From Sinomonas albida (lineage in GTDB: Bacteria > Actinomycetota > Actinomycetes > Actinomycetales > Micrococcaceae), in assembly GCF_004919045.1 (NCBI RefSeq), contig NZ_SWDW01000005.1, forward strand, positions 124,001-188,000: a stretch of DNA of 64,000 nucleotides, read 5' to 3'. The translations under genes were made by a program, and so were the position numbers. Numbering within the stretch: the stretch's first letter is position 1; every line of letters starts with the position of its first letter. Positions 47,919 through 55,716 of the stretch are shown piece after piece. The notes beneath the pieces are model-generated. The model was given only the letters and a program-made list of their open reading frames with translations, was not told where the DNA came from and did no database searches.

Positions 47919-49427
47919 TCAGTACGTCGCGGCGTTCGGGAGCAGGACGGGCTTGGACGGCTGCTGGCTGAAGTCGAAGTCGTTCGCGAGGTCGCCGAGC
48001 TGGGGGCTGTCCTCCCGGACGTCGGGGCGCGGATCGGGCCGCCCGTCGGTCGCGGGGTCGAGGCGCTGGCCGTGGAGGAACGCGTCCTCGATGAACTTCA
48101 CATACGCGTCCTGGCTCAGCGTCTGGTGGTCGATGTACCCCTTCTTCGCGTACGGGCTGATCACGATCCCGGGCACGCGCAGGCCGTAGCCGTTCTGGTC
48201 CACGGAGGGCGGCGTGACGTGATCGTAGAACCCGCCCCAGTCATCCCAGGAGAGGAAGATGGCGGTGCTGTCCCAGTCGGGCCCGGACATGATCGCGTTG
48301 ACGAGCCCGGTCACGTACGCCTGCCCCGTGCTGACGAGCGCGGGCGGATGCTCGCTCACGGCGCCCGTGGGGTCGATCCAGCTCACGGCCGGGAGCGTGC
48401 CGCCCTTCGCGGCCGCGTAGAAGTTCGTGAGCGACTGGACGTTGCCGAGCTGGCCGTCCTGCTTGACCGTGTCGAAGTAGGGGAGCGGGTTCCAGATGCC
48501 GGGCGTCTTCGCGTTCTGGGCCACCGGGGCGCACGTCACGGCGGAAGAGTCGCGGCAGTCGGGCTCGGTGCCGTTGAACACGTAGTACGCCCAGGGCACG
48601 TTCTGCGCGTGAAGGAGATACGTCAGGTCGGTCCAGGCATAGTCAGGCGCTTGCGCGGGCTTCGCGGTGCGCTTCCCGAAGTCCGGCGGCAGCCCGGGAT
48701 TCTGCAGCGCATTGACGCACGACTGCGGGTCCCCCGCCGAGCTGCACTTCGCCGACCACTCCGAGACCATGTACAGGTGCTCGGGCAGGCTCCACGACGC
48801 GTTGGGCTCGAACATGTGGTCCTGGAGCGTGTAGTCCTTCGCGTAGGCCCAGTAGTTCGGGATGTCCCGCGCGTCGTGGTAGCCCATGACGTCCGTTGTG
48901 GCCGCACCGGCGCACGCGGGGTCGTTCGGCGCGCAGTTCGCGGCCGCGTGCTCGGCCTGGGCTACGAAGCCGTCCATCTTCCCGCCGTCGATGTCGGCCG
49001 TCGCGTTGGTCTGGCCGTGCGGGCCGCCTGAGTTCTTGTCCGTCGGGTCGTAGTACGGCTTGACGCACGTCCCGCGGGCCGGGTCCGGGACGCACACGGT
49101 CGGCACGCCGTTCTGCATCGGGATCCCGTCGGCGCCGGGGAACGTGCCGAAGTAGCTGTCGAACGAGCGGTTCTCCTGCATGATCACCACGATGTGCTTG
49201 ATCTTCGCGAGGCCGGGTGTGGCTCCGGTGCTCGGGGCCTGGCGGCTCGCGAGGGTGAAGACCCCGCCCACCGCGATGAGGAGAAGGACGACGGCGCCCG
49301 CGGACACCGCGGTCATCGTCCGGTGGGCGCGGACCCACCTCCCGAACCGGCCGCGTGGGAGCGGACCGCGCGGCGGTCTGCTGCCCGCGAGCTGTTGCGG
49401 CGGGCGCTCGGGTGCTGGCTCGACCAC
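47919..49427 (-). CDS. Secreted or membrane-anchored phosphoesterase (phospholipase C / acid phosphatase family)
   Basis: From GTG 49427 the product is 502 aa. A basic, Pro/Arg-rich N-terminus leads to one hydrophobic helix (about residues 38-60, [20 protein letters not shown]), probably an uncleaved anchor or signal. The phosphoesterase core begins [20 protein letters not shown] (metal-binding Asn/Ser region near residue 80) and contains [35 protein letters not shown] and [14 protein letters not shown]. These are marks of the phospholipase C/acid phosphatase AcpA family (PF04185 type). Several Cys pairs suggest an exported form. It likely releases phosphate from lipids or other esters outside the cell. 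Confidence 0.92.
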   Translation of the reverse strand: MVEPAPERPPQQLAGSRPPRGPLPRGRFGRWVRAHRTMTAVSAGAVVLLLIAVGGVFTLASRQAPSTGATPGLAKIKHIVVIMQENRSFDSYFGTFPGADGIPMQNGVPTVCVPDPARGTCVKPYYDPTDKNSGGPHGQTNATADIDGGKMDGFVAQAEHAAANCAPNDPACAGAATTDVMGYHDARDIPNYWAYAKDYTLQDHMFEPNASWSLPEHLYMVSEWSAKCSSAGDPQSCVNALQNPGLPPDFGKRTAKPAQAPDYAWTDLTYLLHAQNVPWAYYVFNGTEPDCRDSSAVTCAPVAQNAKTPGIWNPLPYFDTVKQDGQLGNVQSLTNFYAAAKGGTLPAVSWIDPTGAVSEHPPALVSTGQAYVTGLVNAIMSGPDWDSTAIFLSWDDWGGFYDHVTPPSVDQNGYGLRVPGIVISPYAKKGYIDHQTLSQDAYVKFIEDAFLHGQRLDPATDGRPDPRPDVREDSPQLGDLANDFDFSQQPSKPVLLPNAATY

Positions 49428-49548
49428 TGTGCTCCTCCTGTCACCTGAGCCTCACAGGGGCTGAAGCGGCCGGATGGACACAACATACGCCTCCGCGGGG
49501 TCCAGAGGCAGGGGTCCAGAGGCAGGGGTCTGGAAAAGACAGCCCGGT

Positions 49549-50007
49549 CTACGCTGTGCCCGCGTACGGGCGGACGCCGAGCTGAAGGAGCACAGGGCCC
49601 ATCTGGCGGGCGTGCGGCAGCGAGCTCACGAGCACGTCGTCGAGGGCCGCATAGAACGCCTCGCGGGCGTGGCGGAAGGCCAAGCGGAGGTTGCACTGGA
49701 ACATGAGCGGGCAGTCGCCGGTGGGCGATTCGCACTCTGTGAGGTCCATGCGAGTGTCGAGCGCGCGCAGAACGCTTCCGACCGTGGCCCGGCGGCCGAG
49801 GTCGCTCAGCTGCACCCCTCCGGCCCGCCCGCGGGTGGACTCGACGAGGCCGAGCTCACGCAGGCGCAGTACGGCCTTGCTCACGTGGTTGTAGGGCGTC
49901 CCGACCCCCTCGGCGATGGCCCGAGTGGCAAGCGGCTGGGTGCTGTCCGCCGCACTGAGCAACATGAGTGCCCGCAGGCTCACATCCTCGAAGGCAGTCA
50001 TGCGCAT
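49549..50007 (-). CDS. Rrf2-family regulator, NsrR-like
   Basis: The product is 152 aa, starting MRMTAFEDVSLRALMLLSAA at 50007. The winged helix (residues 1-80) holds the Rrf2 pattern TRAIAEGVGTPYNHVSKAVL and RGRAGGVQLSDL. Cys92, Cys99 and Cys105 sit in ECESPTGDCPLMFQCNLR, the three-Cys arrangement (CX6CX5C) that holds an Fe-S cluster in NsrR. NsrR senses nitric oxide and controls flavohaemoglobin genes, but no such target is in this window. The gap before it contains TGCAAACATTTGTTC with a small palindrome (CAAACATTTG, 50030-50039), a possible own site. Confidence 0.86.
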   Translation of the reverse strand: MRMTAFEDVSLRALMLLSAADSTQPLATRAIAEGVGTPYNHVSKAVLRLRELGLVESTRGRAGGVQLSDLGRRATVGSVLRALDTRMDLTECESPTGDCPLMFQCNLRLAFRHAREAFYAALDDVLVSSLPHARQMGPVLLQLGVRPYAGTA

Positions 50008-50042
50008 GCCCAGAAGTCTACCGCGACGATGCAAACATTTGT

Positions 50043-50939
50043 TCAGATAACTCGGGTGTGCCGTAGCAGATGCACGATCAGTCGGACGCCTGGGCTCTCC
50101 GACATCGTGCGTCGATACGCTGCCGACACGAGGCGTTTGGGGGTTTCGCCCGCGAGGGGGAGCGCCACGACCCCCTCCGGGAGTGGGGGCCGGCCGAGCC
50201 TCGGCACCAAAGCCAGCGCGGCGCCGTCGTTCGCGAGGGCCACATGCGTCGCGAAGTCCGGATCCGTGAAGCCGATCCGCGGAATCGTGCCCTCTGCAGA
50301 GAAGAGGCGCATGAGGGCCTCGTGGCAGATGGCGCCCTTGGGGGTCGCGCACCAGGTTTCGTCGAGGAGGTCGCGGCGGTCCAGCACGGTGCGGTCCGCG
50401 AGCCGGTGCGAGGTGGGCAGGATGACGTCCGCGACGTCCTCGCACAGCGGCTCGAGGCTCACATGTGCCGGCACCTCGAGCGGCACGGAGTTCCAGTTGT
50501 GGACGACCGCGAGCTCCGCGTCCCCGTGGGCCACGAGCTCCACCGCCTCGACCGGGTCGACGCTCGAGACCTCGAGGCGCATGCCCGGTGCCTCTTCGGC
50601 GAGGCGGCGGGCCACGTGCCCGAAGAACGCGCGCGTCGCCGTGGAGAAGGAGGCGACGGCGAACGTCCCCTGGGGTGCGTCCTCCGCCGCGAGCATCGAC
50701 TCGACTCGCTCGATGTCTGCGAGCAGACGCACCCCGTGCTCGACGAGCGCGCGGCCGCGCTCCGTGAGCAGCACGCCCCGCCCCTGGCGCTCGAGGAGGG
50801 CTGCCCGGGACTGCCGCTCCAGCTTCTTGATCTGCTGCGAGACGGCGGACGGGCTGAAGCCCAGCGCGTCGGCCGCCGCGACGACCGAGCCGTGCCGCTC
50901 AACCGCAGCGAGCGAGCGCAGGGCCTGAAGATCGATCAT
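50043..50939 (-). CDS. LysR-family transcriptional regulator
   Basis: From ATG 50939 the product is 298 aa (MIDLQALRSLAAVERHGSVV). The LysR winged helix (AAADALGFSPSAVSQQIKKL, residues about 20-39) is followed by the two-lobe effector domain ending RRTMSESPGVRLIVHLLRHT. A longer frame to 50966 adds nine unconserved residues. It diverges from an EamA transporter gene 72 bp away, which it probably controls. Confidence 0.9.
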   Translation of the reverse strand: MIDLQALRSLAAVERHGSVVAAADALGFSPSAVSQQIKKLERQSRAALLERQGRGVLLTERGRALVEHGVRLLADIERVESMLAAEDAPQGTFAVASFSTATRAFFGHVARRLAEEAPGMRLEVSSVDPVEAVELVAHGDAELAVVHNWNSVPLEVPAHVSLEPLCEDVADVILPTSHRLADRTVLDRRDLLDETWCATPKGAICHEALMRLFSAEGTIPRIGFTDPDFATHVALANDGAALALVPRLGRPPLPEGVVALPLAGETPKRLVSAAYRRTMSESPGVRLIVHLLRHTRVI

Positions 50940-51011
50940 GAAGCAATCGTAGATGGTTGGTCGCACAAATCACCGCTGGTGCTGAAAGGTTGCTGCGGCG
51001 ACGATGGAGGG

Positions 51012-51920
51012 GTGAAACCCCGCCATGCCGCCCTCGCCGCACTCGTCGCCGTCATCTGGGGCGTGAACTTCGTCGCGATCGAGCTGGGTCTCCGGGACGT
51101 TCCACCGCTCGTGTTTGTGGCCCTCCGCTTCGCGCTCGTGGCCGTGCCTGCGGTCTTCTTCGTGCCGAAGCCGGCCGTCTCGTGGCGCGTCATCGCGGGC
51201 TTGGGGCTGTTCATGAGCGCGGGGCAGTTCGGGCTCGTCTACCTCGCGATGCATTGGGGGATGCCCGCGGGGCTCGCCCCGCTCGTGCTGCAGAGCCAGA
51301 TGTTCTTCACCATCCTGATCGCCGCGGCAGCCCTCAAGGAACGGCCGACGGCGGCCCAGCTCGCCGGGGTGGGTGCCGGCGCGGTCGGCCTCGTGCTCGT
51401 CGCGGTGGGCCGCGGGGCGGTCGCGCCGCTCGGGCCGCTCCTGCTCGTGGTCCTCGCGGGGCTTTCGTGGGGCGTGGGCAACACGATCTCGCGCTCCGCG
51501 AAGGGCGTCTCAGGCCTCGGCCTCGTGGTGTGGTCGGCCGCGGTGGTCCCGGTGCCCATGCTCGCGCTCGCCGCGGCGGTCGAGGGGCCGGATGCAGTGG
51601 TGGGCTCGCTCGCGCACCTGTCGCTGCCAGCGTGGGTGAGCACGCTGTTCACCGTGCTGCTCGCTTCGCTCGTGGGCTACTCGGCCTGGAACTCGCTGCT
51701 CGGGAAGTACCCCGCCGCGGCCGTGGTTCCGTACACCCTGCTCGTGCCGCCCGTGGGGCTCGCCGCCGCGTGGATCGCGTTCGGCGAGGTGCCCCAGCCG
51801 CTCGAAGCGCTCGGCGGTCTCGTCCTGCTCGCGGGGGTGGGCACCACGCTCGTCCGGCCCCGCGGCGCGCGTCCGGTGTCCCGCCCGCGGGCCGAGCGCG
51901 AGGTCCGCGTCAGTCCGTGA
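51012..51920 (+). CDS. EamA/DMT-superfamily transporter, partner of the LysR regulator
   Basis: This 302-aa protein has ten hydrophobic helices; the first starts HAALAALVAVIWGVNFVAIE, and the second EamA repeat includes LSWGVGNTISRSAKG. The start is uncertain: GTG 51012 has GGAGG only 2 nt away, and GTG 50980 in frame is possible. Divergence from a LysR gene is typical for amino-acid or metabolite exporters in this family. The last codons overlap the convergent gene at 51910 by 11 bp. Confidence 0.87.
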   Translation: MKPRHAALAALVAVIWGVNFVAIELGLRDVPPLVFVALRFALVAVPAVFFVPKPAVSWRVIAGLGLFMSAGQFGLVYLAMHWGMPAGLAPLVLQSQMFFTILIAAAALKERPTAAQLAGVGAGAVGLVLVAVGRGAVAPLGPLLLVVLAGLSWGVGNTISRSAKGVSGLGLVVWSAAVVPVPMLALAAAVEGPDAVVGSLAHLSLPAWVSTLFTVLLASLVGYSAWNSLLGKYPAAAVVPYTLLVPPVGLAAAWIAFGEVPQPLEALGGLVLLAGVGTTLVRPRGARPVSRPRAEREVRVSP

Positions 51921-52392
51921 ACACCTGGGCGTCGTGCCCATCCGGTTCGACGGGGGCGTAGACGTAGCCGCTCGCGGTCATCTCGTACGGGAGGATGGCG
52001 GCGAGCAGACCGCCGTCGCGGTGCTCAGCTGCGGCGTGGATCCCGTCGCTGCCGTGCTCGGGCAGCGTGACGTCGCTCGCGAACGCGATCGCCCGGCAGC
52101 CCTCGCGGCCCTGCCTGAGCAGCTCGATGACGTCGGCGAGCATGGCCTCGGCGTCCAGATCGCCTTCGTGCTCGGTGGCTTCCGCGCCCTCGCCGTCCTC
52201 CGCCTCGGGTGGGGCGACGAGCACGAGCCGTAGCTCGCCGTCGTCCGCCAGCGTGACGCCGAACGGCAGGAAGCCGCCGTTCTTCTCGAGCTGCTCCTGC
52301 GCCATCGCGAGCGCCGTGCCGAGGACGTCGTGCAGCTCGCGCAGCATCGTGTCCTCGTGCGGGTTGCCGGCCACGCCGTCCTCCGTGCTCAT
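51910..52392 (-). CDS. Hypothetical acidic protein downstream of phosphomannomutase
   Basis: The product is 160 aa, starting MSTEDGVAGNPHEDTMLREL at 52392 with an ATGA overlap on the preceding mutase gene. It is strongly acidic, with no signal or membrane helix. Runs such as LADDGELRLVLVAPPEAEDG, CRAIAFASDVTLPEHGSDGI and AAILPYEMTASGYVYAPVEP suggest a small alpha/beta fold. Conserved coupling to the mutase hints at a shared regulation; I do not recognise the family. Confidence 0.7.
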   Translation of the reverse strand: MSTEDGVAGNPHEDTMLRELHDVLGTALAMAQEQLEKNGGFLPFGVTLADDGELRLVLVAPPEAEDGEGAEATEHEGDLDAEAMLADVIELLRQGREGCRAIAFASDVTLPEHGSDGIHAAAEHRDGGLLAAILPYEMTASGYVYAPVEPDGHDAQVFTD

Positions 52393-53825
52393 GCGCGCAC
52401 GATCGCGAGGACGCTGTCGCGGAGCGAGTCGAGGGTCTCGCGGTCCTTGGCCTCGCCGTTGAAGCGCAGGTACGGCTCGGTGTTGGACGGGCGCAGGTTG
52501 AACCACCACGAGCCATCGGCGGCGGAGAACGTGGTCCCGTCGAGCTCGTCGATCGCGACCTCGGGACCCTCGTACGCCTCGCGCACGCGGGCCACGGCGC
52601 CGGCCTTGTCCTCGATTTCCGAGTTGATCTCACCCGAGGAGACGTACGGTTCGTACTCGGCGCCCAGCTCGGACAGCGGTCGGTCCTGGCTGCCGAGCGC
52701 GGCGAGCACGTGCATCGCCGCGAGCATGCCGGTGTCCGCGTTCCAGAAGTCGCGGAAGTAGTAGTGGGCCGAGTGCTCGCCGCCGAACACCGCGCCCTCC
52801 TCAGCCATGACCGCCTTGATGAACGAGTGGCCCACGCGCGTGCGGACGGGCCGGCCGCCGTCGTGCTGGACGAGCTCTGGCACCGCGCGGGACGTGATGA
52901 GGTTGTGGATGATGATCGGCTCGGGCTCGCCGCCAGCCTGCGCGCGGGCAATCTCGCGCCGGGCCACCAGGCCCGTGATGGCTGACGGGGAGACCGGATC
53001 GCCGTTCTCGTCGATCACGAAGCAGCGGTCCGCGTCGCCGTCGAACGCGAGGCCCAGGTCCGCGCCGTGCTCGACCACCGCCTTCTGGAGGTCGACCAGG
53101 TTCGCCGGCTCGAGCGGGTTGGCGGGGTGGTTCGGGAACGTGCCGTCGAGCTCGAAGTACAGCGGGACGATGTCGAGCGGCAGCGCTGGGAGCAGCGTGT
53201 CGCCGAGGACGGCCGGGGTCGTGAGGCCCGCCATGCCGTTGCCGGCGTCGACCACGACCTTGAGCGGACGGATGCCGGAGAGGTCCACAAGCTTGCGGAG
53301 GTGTGCCGCGTAGTCCGCGAGGACGTCCCGCTCGGAGATGGTGCCCGGGCGTTCGACGGCGGCCACCTCGCCTGCTGCGAGGTAGGCCTCCGTCGCCGCC
53401 TGGATCTCCTTGAGGCCGGTCTCCGACGAGACCGGGAGGGCGCCCGCCTTCGAGAGCTTGATGCCGTTGTACTGGGCCGGGTTGTGGCTCGCCGTGAACG
53501 TCGCGCCCGCGGCACCGAGGGAGCCGCACGCGTAGTAGAGCTCGTCCGTGGAGATGAGGCCGATCGTCTCGACGAGGCCGCCGCGCGCGGCCGCACCACG
53601 GGCGAACGCGGCGATGAACTCGGGGGAGGAGGGCCGCATGTCACCGCCCACCAGCACGGGCTGGCCGGCGAGGCCGAGGACGTCGACGAACGCCGCGCCC
53701 ACCGCCTCGACGATCCGCGCGTCGATCGTTTCGCCCACGATCCCGCGCACGTCGTACGCCTTGAAGGATGCGGAGAGGTCGGGCTGCGGCGCCTGGCCGG
53801 AGGGAGTGCTCACGTTGCTCGTCAC
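52389..53825 (-). CDS. manB: Phosphomannomutase / phosphoglucomutase
   Basis: This 478-aa protein starts at GTG 53825 (TSNVSTPSG; a second GTG at 53813 is possible). It has the alpha-D-phosphohexomutase signatures: SFKAYDVRGIVGETI; the phospho-Ser loop GATFTASHNPAQYNGIK; the metal site LAFDGDADRCFVIDENGD; sugar loop GEHSAHYYFRDFWNADTG; and the phosphate-binding RPSNTEPYLRF. It interconverts mannose- or glucose-6- and 1-phosphate, feeding GDP-mannose and thus the polyprenyl-phosphate-mannose used by glycosyltransferases such as those at 1-3.5 kb. Confidence 0.94.
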   Translation of the reverse strand: MTSNVSTPSGQAPQPDLSASFKAYDVRGIVGETIDARIVEAVGAAFVDVLGLAGQPVLVGGDMRPSSPEFIAAFARGAAARGGLVETIGLISTDELYYACGSLGAAGATFTASHNPAQYNGIKLSKAGALPVSSETGLKEIQAATEAYLAAGEVAAVERPGTISERDVLADYAAHLRKLVDLSGIRPLKVVVDAGNGMAGLTTPAVLGDTLLPALPLDIVPLYFELDGTFPNHPANPLEPANLVDLQKAVVEHGADLGLAFDGDADRCFVIDENGDPVSPSAITGLVARREIARAQAGGEPEPIIIHNLITSRAVPELVQHDGGRPVRTRVGHSFIKAVMAEEGAVFGGEHSAHYYFRDFWNADTGMLAAMHVLAALGSQDRPLSELGAEYEPYVSSGEINSEIEDKAGAVARVREAYEGPEVAIDELDGTTFSAADGSWWFNLRPSNTEPYLRFNGEAKDRETLDSLRDSVLAIVRA

Positions 53826-53861
53826 CCGCCTGAGTTTACTCAGTGCCGCGGCCGGGTCGTG

Positions 53862-55556
53862 TCAGTACGCCTTGACGCGCTGCTCGACGATGAGGTGGAC
53901 GAGCGCGAAGGTGCCGTCCTCGTCGATCGCGCGGAGCGCGGCGGAGAGGGCCGCCGGGACGTCGGCGTCGCGCTCGACTCGCACACCGAAGCCGCCGAAG
54001 GCTTGGGCCATGAGCGCGAAGTCGGGGTTCCTGAGCTGCGTGCCCGAGATGCGGCGCGGGTACTGGCGCTCCTGATGGGAGCGGATCGTGCCGTACTCCT
54101 GGTTGTCCATGACGATCACCAGCGGGGTCGCGCCGTACTGGGCCGCGGTCGCGAGCTCCTGCCCGTTCATGAGGAACTCGCCGTCGCCCGCGATGGTCAC
54201 GACGCGGCGGCCCGGGTAGGCGAGCGAGGCCGCGATCGCGGACGGGATCGAGTAGCCCATGGAGCCGTTGCGCGCGCTGATCATCGAAGCGTAGCGCTGG
54301 GTCGGGAAGTAGCGGTGGGCCCAGTTGGTGTGCTCGCCCGCGCCGAGCGTGACCATCGCATCCTCCGGAAGAGTCGGGACGAGATGGGCCATGAGGGTGT
54401 CCATGCGGGCCTGCCCGTCCGTCGGCGTGGCCGAGGGCAGCGTGGCGAACTTCTCCTGCTCGGAACGCATGCGCCGCGTCCACTCCGCCCACTCCTCGCG
54501 GGCCGGCAGCTCCATGCGGACCAGGTCGCGCACGAACACATCCGGCTTGGCGACGATCTGGTACGAGACAGGGCCGGACCGCCCGCGCAACGACGGATCG
54601 ATCGTGACGAGGAAGTTCTTCTTGGCCCAGTCCTGGCGGACCAGGAAGCCGTCCGTGATGACGTCGCCGGGGACGGTGCCGACGAAGACGAGGAGGTCCG
54701 TCTCCTCGAGCAGGTTGTAGGTCGGCTTGGGGCGGCCGTAGCCGATCGGGCCGACGTACGACGGCGAGCCGAACGGTATGGTCCCCTCGCAGCGCCACTC
54801 GGCCGCCGCGGGGATGTTGTGCTCCTCGAGCCACTTCGTGAGGGCGACAGTGCCCTCCTGCGTCCAGTCGTTCCCGCCGACCACAAAGAGCGGCTTCTCG
54901 GCCTCGAGCAGCGCGCCCTTGAGCGCCTTCCAGTCGTTGACGGTCATGCCGCCGTTGGCCACGGGGATCTTCGGGTGGATCGCCGCGTCGATCTCCTGCT
55001 GGATGATGTCTTCGGGGAGGCCGACGACGACCGGCCCGGGCCGACCGCTCGTCGCCGCGAACATCGCTTCGGCAACGAGCTCGGAGGCCCGCTCAGCGTG
55101 GTCGAGCACCATGACGCGCTTGGCGCCCGTGTCGAACCAGGACTTGATGTCGAACTCCTGGAACGCCTCGCGGTCGCGGTGGGCGAACGGGATGAGGCCC
55201 ACGAACAGGACCATCGGCGTGGAATCCTGCCACGCGGTGTGCAGGCCAACGTGCGCGTTCGCCGCGCCCGGCCCGCGGGTGACCATCGCGATTCCGGGGA
55301 CCTGGTTCATCTTGCCGTCGGCCTCGGCCATGTACGCGGCGCCGCCCTCGTGCCGGCACACGACCGTCTCGATCGGCGAGCCGTGGAGCCCGTCGAGGAC
55401 ATCGAGGAACGATTCACCCGGGACTACGTAAGAGCGCGTGACTCCATGGGCCACGAGCGAGTCCACGATCACGTGGCCGGCCGACTTCCGGGCCGGCTGC
55501 GCCTCGGGTTCCGCAGGGAGGGTGGATTCGGACAGGGGCGGCACCGTTGCCGTCAT
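53862..55556 (-). CDS. ThDP-dependent enzyme, acetolactate synthase-like
   Basis: The protein is 564 aa, starting MTATVPPLSESTLPAEPEAQ at 55556 (AAAGGA 7 nt upstream). The segments GVTRSYVVPGESFLDVLDGL, CRHEGGAAYMAEADGK (with the cofactor Glu), TRGPGAANAHVGLHTAWQDS and the ThDP motif IAGDGEFLMNGQELATAAQY are all present. It lacks a partner small subunit nearby and ends without a typical AHAS tail, so it may be a carboligase or a catabolic acetolactate synthase rather than the biosynthetic one. It diverges from a RecQ-like gene across 160 bp. Confidence 0.9.
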   Translation of the reverse strand: MTATVPPLSESTLPAEPEAQPARKSAGHVIVDSLVAHGVTRSYVVPGESFLDVLDGLHGSPIETVVCRHEGGAAYMAEADGKMNQVPGIAMVTRGPGAANAHVGLHTAWQDSTPMVLFVGLIPFAHRDREAFQEFDIKSWFDTGAKRVMVLDHAERASELVAEAMFAATSGRPGPVVVGLPEDIIQQEIDAAIHPKIPVANGGMTVNDWKALKGALLEAEKPLFVVGGNDWTQEGTVALTKWLEEHNIPAAAEWRCEGTIPFGSPSYVGPIGYGRPKPTYNLLEETDLLVFVGTVPGDVITDGFLVRQDWAKKNFLVTIDPSLRGRSGPVSYQIVAKPDVFVRDLVRMELPAREEWAEWTRRMRSEQEKFATLPSATPTDGQARMDTLMAHLVPTLPEDAMVTLGAGEHTNWAHRYFPTQRYASMISARNGSMGYSIPSAIAASLAYPGRRVVTIAGDGEFLMNGQELATAAQYGATPLVIVMDNQEYGTIRSHQERQYPRRISGTQLRNPDFALMAQAFGGFGVRVERDADVPAALSAALRAIDEDGTFALVHLIVEQRVKAY

Positions 55557-55716
55557 GAAGACATCCTTTGTAGGGCGCTGAAGTGGTCAGATATCCCAAA
55601 GGTAATAGGCGCCGATGTTTCCGCGCAGCGAGAAGTGTCAGACGTCACGGCCATACTGGGAGGGACAGTCCGGAGTGCCAGATCAAGCACTGCTTACCAG
55701 CCAGTAGGGGCGATTC

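Noticed and set aside
53862-55556. Biosynthetic acetolactate synthase ilvB
   Set aside because: No ilvN or ilvC nearby and atypical ends; left as acetolactate synthase-like without a gene symbol.
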